Shown here piece by piece: positions 45,901 through 56,585 of a DNA stretch of 64,000 nucleotides. This stretch comes from Siphonodentalium dalli (lineage: Eukaryota; Mollusca; Scaphopoda; Gadilida; Siphonodentaliidae): the NCBI GenBank assembly GCA_032622095.1, contig CP136062.1:139892351-139956350 (forward strand). The letters run 5' to 3'. Numbering within the stretch: the first letter of the stretch is position 1; each line of letters begins with the position of its first letter. The position numbers and the translations under genes are program-made. The notes beneath the pieces were generated by a model, which worked only from the letters and a program-made list of their open reading frames with translations, was not told where the DNA came from and made no database searches.

Positions 45901-46882
45901 ACAGATTTTGGAAATTGGAATGTGTATTTTCCCAGTTTATAATTACTTTAACACTGACTTTAATATGATAATGTGATGAAACATCCATTAGATCTTAGTT
46001 GTACCATGAACAAAATGTATAGGGTAGGGGGTTTAACTCTTTTGCTGCTAATTTCCAATAAATGTGAGTTACCCAGTTGCTGCCAACAGTGCATTTATGT
46101 AAATTTGGGGGTGCATCTGGTATAAGGGATGTAATTCTATTATTTTGTTGCATTACAAAGGGGTTCAGTTATTTTCTATATAGTGCTGGTTTGTGCTGAC
46201 AATTTAGAAGAAAGGTCAGTCAAGGTCATGCTACTCCTGAAGTTCTATGAGCAGTCCAAGCCAGAATATACCGTTAACAAATTCACTTTTGATGGGATGC
46301 GATTTATGAGTGGAAAATAGATATCATAATTGTTCCGATATGAAAAAAGAAAATATTTTTATGTTCAGTAGTAATAATATATACATAAACTATACTAGTG
46401 TATTACTATAGAATACAATGTTATACAGTACTGCAGAATATTACGGTTTTACTATAGTTTAGTATGTGTATCTATGATCTACCATAGTAATACTATACTA
46501 CAAAAACTGCCGAAAAACATAAATTAAAACAAATCCAAGATGGCCACCAAGGTCACGTAACTATCATAAGCATGTAGCCCCTATGATGACCCCTATGGTC
46601 TTGAATGGGTTTCCACGGTGGTTGATGATAGGTCATTGCCATATATACCAACATGTGAAGTTTCAACTAAATACATCAATAATTACCCAATAGTCATTGC
46701 ATTACCCATATATATACATAAAATACATGTATGTACATCCATAATTCTTGGTACTGGGGCGTATGTACATTTGGCGGGGTGGCAGCAAAAGAGTTAAATA
46801 AGGGGTGGTAGGAAAATCTAAACCATAAATATAGCTGTTTCTTTGGCTTGACAATACTTCACAATGTGTTTGATGTTTCATT
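45901..46882. other. Region 3' of RPAP2, no gene
   Basis: Contains a CTATAGTA-rich imperfect palindrome near 46385-46500 and a CAAGATGGCCACC site at 46538. No clear AATAAA for the RPAP2 transcript was found on the minus strand in this stretch. Confidence 0.4.
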
Positions 46883-48664
46883 TTAGTTTATGATTGATAC
46901 CATATTCTCCACCACCAAGTCAAGTTCTGTCTGTGAAAATTTCAGTCCTTTGAAGACTATTCCAAAATACTTTTCTACGGTTGATTCACCAAAAGCATGA
47001 TTCACTTTAGAGTTACATTTTCTCAGTAAATTCAAAAGTACTATACCAACAATCACCCATTCATTTGGCTTGAAAATAATGTTCTTGTTTGTGAAATGAA
47101 AAGTTGCCAAAACTTTCTTCACATCAGACGATATGTCATCCCACAACAACTTGAGTGGAACTAGAAGCTGAGGAATGACATTGAACAATTTCTCCGACAC
47201 AATGTTCTGCCTAATTGTTAACTGGTTATAAGCATCCACAATAGGTAGTGTTGGATCTCGCCTAGAAGAGTCACTTTTCCTGCCTTTACTTTTTCTCTCA
47301 TCTCCTGCCAGGAAACTATTGAGTTTAATTTCAAAACCCTCAGCTTCTTTCTTCAATTCTTCATAGCTTGGAACCCATTTTTCCGCCTTAGATTTTGATT
47401 CACCAAAATTGTCGTCTTCATCAATGTCCAGCTGAGAAGTGTTCACTTTGTGACATAGTTTCGCATACTTTGATGCAAAATCATCAGCACCTTCCATGGA
47501 GTTGGCTTTTTCTGGTTTGTTGTGATGTATATATCTAATTGAATCTGGCATCATCCACGAGTTCATGATTTGACATATCAAGAATACTAGAGACTCACGA
47601 TTCACATCCAATCGAATGAAGGCATCAGCCAGCGATGATGACTGGTCATCATTATAACATCCACTGCGTTGCTTTATATAATCACTCTTTTGAGACACAA
47701 TTGTGTGCTCACTTTTGCTAGAATGATGTTGATCCTTCTGGTCAGTATAACCTTCACCTTCGGGATTACAAACAACAGGCACATTTGGAACGTTCTCTTC
47801 CATCTGAATGAATAACTTGAGGTTCTTCTTTTTGCTCAATAGTTCAAGCATTCTGTCTGTTTTTGACTTTGAAGAATCAGTCCCTTCAACAGACCCACTT
47901 ACTTTTCCCTTTAAAGTGCACATCACATCTTGTTTTGGCAGCACAGAAGGCAATTTGTCATCAAAGTCATTTCCTACGTTTGACATTTGTGTTTTCTTGT
48001 AAGAATTATTTGGTTGCCTATGTTCATCGTGATCAGGTAGTGAATTATATGTAGTATGTTTTGATATGTAAGAATCTTCATCTGATAACTGAGACTTGGT
48101 ACATGTTTCTTCAATATCATAATCTGTGACTTGCTCTCTTACTGCCGGTACATGGTCATCTCTTTCTAATTCCTTTATCTCCTTTTCAAGTGGAATGAGA
48201 TCCCATGCGAATACCTCACCAGAACTACCTTCTGCATCTGAAGTAATTTTGAACTTTGGTGGTGGTTCATTCTGCCTTGCCCAAACAGGTGTTGTTGAAA
48301 TCTGATTTTGAAAATCATGAGAAATCTTGAAACATTTATTACTGCAGAATTTTTTCCTCTCTGAGATGTCATAGATTTTGTTACTGGACACAGATATATG
48401 ATATTTCTTTTTCGGGACATCTGATATTATTTTACTACATATTGGTAATCCACACTGCTTAATAATCGATCGTTCCTCCACAATATCAACATAGTGTTCT
48501 TGTGTTATGTACAGAGCACACTCACATAAGTACTCTGTAGTTATTGGATTGTCAAGTAGTTTAATAACAATTTTATGAGCGCGTTCTTCCAGGTTGACTC
48601 TTCTCCTTATTTTTTTTTCTAACTCTTTCTTTCGTTCTAGGTCTTTATCTGTTTCACCCGACAT
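46883..48664 (-). CDS. RPAP2: RNA polymerase II-associated protein 2 (Rtr1/RPAP2 CTD phosphatase family)
   Basis: Predicted protein of 593 residues; human RPAP2 has 612. RPAP2/Rtr1 removes phosphate from Ser5 of the RNA polymerase II C-terminal domain and also assists polymerase assembly and nuclear import. The N-terminal half shows the family's zinc finger. A charged helix (residues about 7-40, with NLEERAHKIVIKLLDNP) is followed by YLCECALYI, then CGLPIC with Cys71 and Cys76, and KKFCSNKC with Cys107 and Cys111, continuing into FKISHDFQNQ and the TTPVWARQ block. The middle is acidic, Ser-rich and poorly conserved. The C-terminal part, around VPLKLLWDDISSDVKKVLAT and KPNEWVIVGIVLLNLL, resembles the RPAP2 C terminus. 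The start MSGETDKD was chosen because the frame upstream of it is intron-like: an acceptor TTTCTTTCAG ends four bases before the ATG, which has A at -3. The whole coding region is free of introns. Confidence 0.9.
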   Translation of the reverse strand: MSGETDKDLERKKELEKKIRRRVNLEERAHKIVIKLLDNPITTEYLCECALYITQEHYVDIVEERSIIKQCGLPICSKIISDVPKKKYHISVSSNKIYDISERKKFCSNKCFKISHDFQNQISTTPVWARQNEPPPKFKITSDAEGSSGEVFAWDLIPLEKEIKELERDDHVPAVREQVTDYDIEETCTKSQLSDEDSYISKHTTYNSLPDHDEHRQPNNSYKKTQMSNVGNDFDDKLPSVLPKQDVMCTLKGKVSGSVEGTDSSKSKTDRMLELLSKKKNLKLFIQMEENVPNVPVVCNPEGEGYTDQKDQHHSSKSEHTIVSQKSDYIKQRSGCYNDDQSSSLADAFIRLDVNRESLVFLICQIMNSWMMPDSIRYIHHNKPEKANSMEGADDFASKYAKLCHKVNTSQLDIDEDDNFGESKSKAEKWVPSYEELKKEAEGFEIKLNSFLAGDERKSKGRKSDSSRRDPTLPIVDAYNQLTIRQNIVSEKLFNVIPQLLVPLKLLWDDISSDVKKVLATFHFTNKNIIFKPNEWVIVGIVLLNLLRKCNSKVNHAFGESTVEKYFGIVFKGLKFSQTELDLVVENMVSIIN

Positions 48665-48668
48665 CTTC

Positions 48669-48682
48669 CTGAAAGAAAATTG
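48669..48682 (-). promoter_or_regulatory. Splice acceptor before the RPAP2 start codon (5'UTR intron)
   Basis: Read on the minus strand, the sequence is a pyrimidine tract ending in TTTCTTTCAG, then GAAG and the ATG. This implies an untranslated first exon further right, not located. It also argues against the 33-residue N-terminal extension that the open frame would otherwise allow (to 48763). Confidence 0.6.
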
Positions 48683-49059
48683 TGTTTTAAATGTTAAGAA
48701 CAACTTAAAGCAAAAAACATTTGGCAGACAGCAAATACTTTGACAATACATATCAATGGGCAAGCCAGGTTTGATACTATTTGCATATCAATAACTGAAT
48801 GTCCAAATTGGTTGGCTCAAATTTCAAGATGCCTATCTCTGAGTTTAACACAAAACATGCTCAAAATAAATCAGTTCATTTTGACAACATTTTCTTTTCT
48901 TTTTTCTTCAAAGACATTTTGTTATTACTCCCACCATATCATCAACTATAGTGAGCTACATATGGTAATATATTGTGTTAACTTCTCTCTGCTTTAAGAA
49001 GTTACTTTTGCAGTCATTATTATTGAGTTGCTGTTTAAGGTATGAGTATATACATCCTG
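48683..49059. other. Presumed 5'UTR intron or promoter of RPAP2
   Basis: No coding frame and no clear donor or promoter motif could be assigned. Confidence 0.35.
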
Positions 49060-49345
49060 CTCAATAAATTAAGCATACATTAACAGAATTCAAACTTTTT
49101 CAATGGAAGGGGAAGAACTCTATCTTTTATATATAGAGTTATTCCCCCTACATTGAAAATAATACTGCTTTTTACTGCAATCTAGATGACAAAACGCGTT
49201 GGCAACTCAACAAAAACAACCCTCAGTTTATTACACCGGATAATGTTTTGGGGCTTCCTCTTTCAAATGGTATATAATATGGCATATATTTTATATAATG
49301 TAATCTGGGGGTTCACACTAAGTGGGCGTTTAATGGTCATAACTT
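49060..49345. repeat. TTAAAGGCCC MITE family, diverged copy
   Basis: Contains the hairpin GAACTCTATC / GATATAGAGTT-like, TATTCCCCCTACATTGAAAA, ATGTTTTGGGGCTTCCTCTT and TCAAATGGTATATAATATGG, as in 31500-31680 and 45480-45700. Confidence 0.55.
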
Positions 49346-50142
49346 CAGAAGATATCAATGGACAAAACCAGATACATATGGATATTGATTGATGCCTCAT
49401 GGGCGAACTAAAGACCATCCTAACATGATCTACGATGACTGAGATATACAGAGGTGCAAAGTTTGCGAGATGTGTTTTCACTCCAAGGGCAATATAACTC
49501 TGGAACAAATGACTGGACAAAACCTGTTCCATGTTGGTATAACTTCTCGGACGGTGGTTCATGAGCATACCAAAGATCAAGTTAGAATGATGACTGAGAT
49601 AAAGAGCTCCAAAGTTGTTTCTGATGGACAGATGGATGGAACCCAATTCTATATCCCCTGCCAAACTTCGTTTGTGGGGTATGATGAAACTGAATACACA
49701 CTGATAGTTCTAAAAGAAAAACTGTTGAACTTAAAAAAAAAATACAGATATAAAGTGGTTGTATCTGTGAAGATGACACCACCCTCACACAAGTCATGGC
49801 TGTGCAGGAACATATCACCAAATATATGTGCTTCAAAAAGCGAGTACTAATTCATTCCAGTGACAAGTCCAGGACCAAAACATGATTATTGTTATTCATG
49901 ATTAAAACCCAGTCCCTTTTCTCTCTCCCATTATTTCTCTGAATGTGGGCATGTAATAAACACAGAACTGCACTTGTGGGTTCCTGGCCATCAGTTTATG
50001 GCATGACTGTCATGGTGAAAGGATAAAACGAGGGACCAATGTGCCATAAAATATTGAAGACACACACATGCTGTTCTGAGTTTATTACAAGCCTGCCTGA
50101 CATATACTCACTCATCATTTCTGATGTTTTTTTGAAGAACTA
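49346..50142. repeat. Degenerate dispersed repeat (related to 33950-34290), then non-coding
   Basis: 49330-49680 contains GGTCATAACTTCAGAAGA, CAATGGACAAAACC, GATGACTGAGATA (twice) and CCAAACTTCGTTTGTGGGG. The 126-codon and 133-codon frames on opposite strands have no protein resemblance. The rest is unremarkable. Confidence 0.45.
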
Positions 50143-50332
50143 CAGTAATGCCCTAAATAATCGACTCCTTAACCACAGCTGAATTTTGGGTAATATGGCT
50201 TGTTGCCATTCATTGTGAAGCTCTGAGTGAGAGCTTTCCGATGAATAGCAACAAGCCATATTTCCGACTAAATCCTGAAAAGTTACCCATAATTCTGCAG
50301 TTGTTAGGAGTCGATTATTTAGGGCATTACTG
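50143..50332. mobile_element. Pogo/mariner-like palindromic MITE (copy B)
   Basis: Ends CAGTAATGCCC and GGGCATTACTG flanked by TA. Same family as 15754-15962, with part of the left arm deleted (the TTTTCAGGATTTAGTCGG block is present only in the right arm). Confidence 0.9.
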
Positions 50333-51608
50333 TATTCCATGCTAGTACATCACCTCGTCATGTGTGTCGATTGTTTTATTTAAAGATTTGATATCCAAAT
50401 AAATTTCTGATATAAGTTATTCCATAGCAATAGAATCGACATAAAAAAGGATACATCCACCCAATTAATGCGTATTATGAGCAAGCAAGACTTATTAAAT
50501 TGGTAAAATCATTGAGATAAGTGTATAAAACATCAAATAACAAACAATAAAATTATTCCCAAGCTGTGTCCCTCAAACAATTTATCGTAAAGTAATAAAC
50601 CTATCATTCGTCACTAAAATTGTTGATATGATGCATAAAAATTAAAGGATACCTCTAAAGAAAGTGGATTAGCTGTGTAAACATCATCATTATGAACAAA
50701 GATTGCGGATAAAAAATGGCTCTTATCGAGTTATTTTGCCAATAAGAGTGAATCCAGCTATTATGTGTGCAGGAGTCGCAAATGACAATAAGCTCACATG
50801 CTAACAATAGTCAAAATACATCGAATAACGACTATGTTATACAGGTTTAGGGCCACCTGCCAATGGTCCCTCGTCAAACCATTAGTTGTGTTTTAGTAAA
50901 AAAAAACTTGATTAAATGGTCAAATTATACCTTTTGATAGGTGTTAAATCTTGATAACCTCCATAAATAGCTATACATATGACTGGGGACATTCGTGACA
51001 TGGATAGTAGTGATAAATGGTCTGGACTCTTGATAGATACTAGATAGTTTCTCATACTTTCTTGAGAATTTATAACTCACCTGCCAATTTGCCAAAATAA
51101 GTTTTGCCAATTGTAAATGATTTTTACATTTGGTAAACATGGCAAGTGGCCTCGCCAGTGTTCGCACTGTTGGTGGCCAAATTGGCCAATGGCCATTTTT
51201 TTTTTAAATTGGCCAATAAAAATTTCGTTAGGCCAAACTTTTTTTATACCCCAAATGGAGACGGAAAGCTAATTCAAAAGCACTGAATAGATCGACAGTC
51301 CCGAAGAAGTTAGGCGATGAAAATATTTCGTACTTCGGAAATATCTTACCATGAAAACCAAAATTTATTTTGTAATGGTTGATTGAATTGTGACCGTGAC
51401 GATGAACTGACCTTGGTTGACGTATGACAATAAAAATGGAGTGATGTTCTGTAGTGTGTGAATTCGGGCTGGTGTGAGTTACCATTTCGTGGCTGGATAC
51501 ACAACATTGAAACTGTATCTAATCAAACTTCAGGTAAGCTCTAACATTTAACCTGACATTTCAAACAATATTGGATTTATTACACTTATCGTCAAAAAGA
51601 TTAAGCTA
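50333..51608. other. Non-coding stretch
   Basis: Includes a cluster of GGCCAA/TTGGCC repeats near 51165-51240. No gene supported; short frames have no protein resemblance. Confidence 0.4.
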
Positions 51609-52683
51609 GGACTTTGCTAACCCAATTTTCCCCAAATTTTATCCAAAATAAAGGTTTACGTCCACTTTTATTAGTAATCACAGCAACTAAACCCATGGAT
51701 GCAACATTGAAGAGTATAATCCGTGGCAGATTATGTTAGAAATACAAAAAGTTAAATTTATAGAAGTTTTTAAAATCTATTTTTTCTAACCCAAATTCAA
51801 AAAACACTAAGTCCATATCTAAGAACAAAATATGGGTATGTGTACTGAACACTGTGAAGAATGATGAACAATGAAGATATACTCACATTTCTTCAGTGTT
51901 CTTCAGATTTTTGGCTTGGAAGCAGTTGTTTACAAATGGTAGATTTCATTGCTCAGTAATGCTATTGGGGAACTAAATTTGATGGGTCAAGTTAATGTTC
52001 ACTCAAGCCAGCTGGGATTATGATCAGCAGTTACTGACCCATGAGAATATTTTCTCCTGATTGGTGACCTAGTTTCAGGGCAAAGGGGGTACCCCCAGAT
52101 TGAGGATTACACAATTCTTTTGTCAAGAGTTCACAACACACCACTGTCCACAGATATTAACACTTAACTGTCACCTCCCAAAAAGCAATGTCAGCAAAAG
52201 TTACTCAATCATTTGTAAACAATTGGTTCTTAGTAATTTTATAAACGAACGCTTGATAAATATGAATATTATTTTATTGTTCATCATTCTTCACAGTGCT
52301 CATGCAGTACACATTGCCATATTTTGTTCTTAGATATGGACTTTGTGTTTGTTGAATTTTGGCACAGACCTTCTAAACAGTAAGTGATAAATTTGTATTA
52401 ATATTTTACCTATAAGTAGATCTACTTATATATAGGTAAATATTAATTTTTTTATTATTATTTATCACTCACTGTTTAGAAGGCCTGTGAATTTTGGTTA
52501 GAAAAAATAGATTTTAAAAACCTCTATAAATTTCACATTTAGTATTTCTAACATAATCCACCATGAATTATACTCTTAAAATTTTACATCAAAGGGCTTG
52601 GTTACTGTGATTACTAATAAAAGTGAACATAATCCTTTATTTTGACTCCATCAAATTTGGGGAAAATTTGGTTAGCAAAGTCC
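51609..52683. mobile_element. Foldback DNA element with about 275-bp inverted arms, copy 1
   Basis: Left end GGACTTTGCTAACCCAA, right end the complement TTGGTTAGCAAAGTCC. The arms match from 51609 to about 51885 against about 52275 to 52683, including GATATGGACTT / AAGTCCATATC and TGTTCATCATTCTTCACAGT. The right arm is interrupted by the 137-bp MITE at 52363. A second copy lies at 53335. No transposase in either. Confidence 0.85.
52363..52499. mobile_element. 137-bp hAT-like MITE nested in the foldback element
   Basis: Ends CACAGACCTTCTAAACAGT and its complement ACTGTTTAGAAGGCCTGTG. The exact 8-bp duplication AATTTTGG lies on both sides (52355-52362, 52500-52507). The second foldback copy near 54090 has this site empty (GTTGAATTTGGGTTCG), which proves the insertion boundaries. 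Confidence 0.9.
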
Positions 52684-53185
52684 TTAAAGGTACGGTTGGC
52701 CTTGGCGGTGGGTATCCTGTCAAAATATTTCCACCCGTCAAAAACCGCCACAAACAGAAAGAACATCAAAATGTAGACAGACTTTGTCCGTATATAAATA
52801 AGAAATATCGCATAAACAGTATGTTATTCTCATATGTTTAACCATTGTTATGTAAACAAAAGCATAAAAAGTTACTTTTCTTGTGTTTGTTTATATTATG
52901 ATGGTAAACATAAAGAGCGTTCTTTGTTGGTGAATTCCTGATATGGAACTAATAAAGAGCGTTTATGCCATTTGTGTGTGATTAGCCAGTAGCATTGTGC
53001 TGTCCTCTGTAACCCAATCAGGCTCTTGCTTAGGTAAAATATAGTAGGTAGTTATGATAACATGCTGTTTACGCGATGGTCATGGTATATATGAACGAAA
53101 CTGTATGCGTTTTAATGTTTTTCTGTTTACGGTGTTTGGAACAAATATGAATATTTTCGACAATTAAGGCCTCACGTGCCTTTAA
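52684..53185. mobile_element. TTAA-bordered MITE adjoining the foldback element
   Basis: Left end TTAAAGGTACGGTTGGCCTT, right end the partial complement GGCCTCACGTGCCTTTAA, with TTAA at both borders. A degenerate relative starts at 1409. It begins directly at the outer end of the neighbouring foldback element, with no spacer. Confidence 0.65.
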
Positions 53186-53334
53186 ATACTGTAGAGTATA
53201 TCTTTTCTTATGTCTTGGAACAATGTATGACCATGCAAATTAACCGAGAAAATTTTGTGCAGAGAGAATGCGATCAGTTATCCCGAACTGGGAAAGTGAC
53301 TGTATAAATTTTCAACGATAAATATAATAATTAA

Positions 53335-54244
53335 GGACTTTGCTAACCCAATTTCCCCCAAATTTGATGGAGTCCAAAATAAAGGTTTATGTTCACTTTT
53401 ATTAGTAATCGCAGTAACCAAACCCATTGATGCAACATTTTAAGAGAGAAAATTTTATTCATGGTAGATTATGTTAGAAATTCAAAATGTGAGATTTATA
53501 GAAGTTTTTAAAATCTATTTTTTCGAACCCAAATTCAACAAACACAATGTCCATATCAATTAAGAAAAAGATATGGGTATGTGTACTGAACACTGTGATG
53601 AATGGTGAACAATAAAGATATACTCACATATCTTCAGTGTTATTCAGATTTTTGGCTTGGAGGCAGTTGTTTACAAATGGTAGATTTCATTGCTCAGTAA
53701 TGCTATTTGGGAACTGGATTTGATGGGTCAAGTTAATGTTCACTCAAGCCAGCTGGGATTATGATCAGCAGGTGCTGACTCATGAGAATATTATATCCTG
53801 ATTGGTGACCTAGTTTCTGGGCTATGGGGTACCCCAGATTGAGGTTTACACAGTTGTTTTGTCAAGAAATTCACAACACACCACTGTCCACAGATATTAA
53901 CACTTAACTGTCACCTCACAACAAGCGATGCCAGGCAAATTACTCAATCATTTGCAAACAACTGGTTCTTAGTAATTTTATCAAAGAACGCTTGATAAAT
54001 ATGAATATTATTTTATTGTTCATCATTCTTCACAGTGTTCAGTACACATTGCCATATTTTTTTCTTAGATATGGACTTTGTGTTTGTTGAATTTGGGTTC
54101 GAAAAAATAGATTTTAAAAACATCTATAAATTTCACATTTAGTATTTCTAACATATTCCACCATATAATTATACTCTGAAAATTTTGCATCAATAAGTTT
54201 GGTTACTGTGATTACTAACAAAAGTGAACATAAACCTTTATTTT
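53335..54244. mobile_element. Foldback DNA element, copy 2 (left and main part)
   Basis: About 90 percent similar by eye to 51609-52640. It starts GGACTTTGCTAACCCAAT and runs to CCTTTATTTT at 54244, where the element at 54245-56531 is inserted. The copy resumes at 56532 with TTTATTTTGACTCCATCAAA and ends near 56573 with a damaged terminus. Confidence 0.85.
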
Positions 54245-56531
54245 TGGTTACACTATAAATTGCAGCAAGTCCCTAGAAATGCAGCAAGTCCCTAGAGATG
54301 CAGCAAGTCCCCTTGAAATGCAGCAAGCCAGCAAGTCCCTCTATAGCCTAGGGTGGATTCCGGTGGATTAGTCATGCGTGTTTACACAACGATATGTTTA
54401 GTCAGTGGAGGTGCTGATTACAAAGGGTTTTAATCAAAGGGCTTTAATTTGATCGTTATACCGATAGATTATTGAAGGGAATTGGACTGAATTGTGGGAC
54501 TGAATGATAAAATTAAGAGTTGGATTTTTTTCTTTCGATTCTTAGATTGGTATAATTCAAACAAGTACATGAGAATATATAGTAGAACAACAACAAAAGA
54601 AAAATAGAGCACAGTTTTATAAATATACATATATAGCAGTATATATATATATATATATATGTATTAAAATTGTATTGTTTAGCTCTTTGTTGTTTGAATT
54701 TACTGTCGGTCATGGAAACTTTACGAGAAGGGATTGTCATTGTCTTTGTCGTTCGTTTTCTTTTGCGTTGTGCTGGTTTTTTCCCTGCACTTACAGCTGC
54801 AAGCACCATCCTCTGGCCACCCGTTGGTCTCACGGTAGTGAAACAAACGCTCTTTATTTATACCATATCAGGAATAGACTAACACGAAACGCTCTTTTCA
54901 AAAGCAAATATTATCAGGTGTAAAATGTTCTCACAGTGGTGAAACAAACGCTAATTACTAACCTATTTAATGCCTTTAACACTGTCGAACAAACACGATA
55001 TACAGTAAAACGTGATGTAACTTAAGTCTGCTGACCACATGTTGAAAACTTGTTTCATCATGGGAACACATTTAATGTGTCAAATAAAACATCGAAAACC
55101 ACACAAGGGTAACGAGGATCAGTTATCACAAAGATAATTATTCTAATTATATAAACGGTAACTGATATATTATATATATACTCAAAAATATATAAATCAT
55201 ATTAATTAAATTATATTAAATAGTGAGTAGAATAAAAGAAATAGCAACTTAATAAAAAACTTTGAAAAACTTTTATTTTCTAGTTAAAAATCTACAAATA
55301 CCCATCTTAAATAATTATAATATAGAGGGATAAAGATTTCCAATCAACTGCCACAGATCATAAATCAAATCACAGTTACTGGACATAAAGTCCCAAAAAT
55401 AAGGTTTTAATCGAGTTTAGAAATCGGTATCCTTATAAAGAAATTAATATTATTCACCATAAGGTGTCTGACCTGTTCATGCCCTCTGGATATTTGGTCC
55501 TTAGTTGGAAAATCCAGTTTTATATTGTTTCGCCGACGTCGAGTAATGTGCTCGATGTCTGAGTCAGTGTTTGAGACATGCGACATGTGGTAGATGTGTG
55601 TACTGGCTAGCTTTAGTGAGCATTTGGTATATTCCTAATGTGTTGTTGGATTCTTGTTGTAAGAGTTTAAAAAGATAGGTGATGCCGTGATGGGTCCTGG
55701 CCTTGTATAAAGGACGTTTGTGAAGGGGGGTATTGGTTTCCATGTTTTGAGGTGTATCATGTTTTCTGGCGGGATGTGATAGGACACGCCTTCGTTTTGC
55801 GTTCCTATTATCCTTGTTCGAGTTTGGTTCACCTGTGTCGGATTGTTCCGACTTATGTGTCTGTGGTGAGCCGTAAATCGTTGGATGATTGTGCTGGTGT
55901 TATTTGTGTAGTCATATAGTAAGTAGTCGGGGTGATTAGTTACAAGATTAAAGTTTAGCAAGGGAAGCCTAACTTCTTAGTATAGCGTTTGTAGAGTTGA
56001 GTCTTGTAAGTTAATTGCTTGTTAAGTATGATAACTTATGTAATAAGTATTTGGTATACTTCACTATGTTTATAGTTTAGTAGGTTTACTGATTTCGCTT
56101 GGGTTAAGCTCTTCAGGTGAAGAGCTTAACCCAAGCGAAATCAGTAAACCTACTAAACTATAAACATAGTGAAGTATACCAAATACTTATTACATAAGTT
56201 ATCATACTTAACAAGCAATTAACTTACGAGACTCAACTCTACAAACGCTATACTAAGGAGTTAGGCTTCCCTTGCTAAACTTTAATCCTTATAAAGAAGG
56301 CTACTTTATAAGGATACCGATTTCTAAACTCGATTAAAACCTTATTTTTGGGACTTTATGTCCAGTAACTGTGATCAAATGGAATCAAACACTGATTAAA
56401 CTCATCAACAACTCCACTAATCCACCCTAAATTAGAGGGACTTGCTTCATTTCTAGGGGACTTGCTGCATTTCTAGGGACTTGCTGCATTTCCAGGGACT
56501 TGCTGCAATTGGGCAAACCCTTTATCAGCTG
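54245..56531. mobile_element. 2.3-kb inverted-repeat DNA element with 8-bp duplication (TTTATTTT)
   Basis: Flanked by TTTATTTT at 54237-54244 and 56532-56539. The homologous site in foldback copy 1 (52636 onward, CCTTTATTTTGACTCC) is uninterrupted and has a single TTTATTTT. The subterminal region on the left has four CAGCAAGTCCC repeats, and the right has four in complement (GGGACTTGCTGC). Deeper inverted pairs are 55375-55440 with 56305-56370 and 55950-56110 with 56113-56285. The left side has about 500 bp (55441-55945) without a right-hand partner; it contains a 108-codon minus-strand frame of unknown origin. The 8-bp duplication points to hAT; the termini themselves match poorly. Confidence 0.8.
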
Positions 56532-56585
56532 TTTATTTTGACTCCATCAAATTTGGGGGAAATTGGGACTTACATGTAGCAATAA

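Noticed and set aside
48665-48763. 33-residue N-terminal extension of RPAP2
   Set aside because: It would be translated through a clear splice acceptor, and it has no similarity to the charged start of RPAP2 proteins.
49186-49850. Overlapping 126- and 133-codon frames on opposite strands near RPAP2
   Set aside because: The sequence belongs to a degenerate dispersed repeat also present at 33950-34290, where the frames are not kept.
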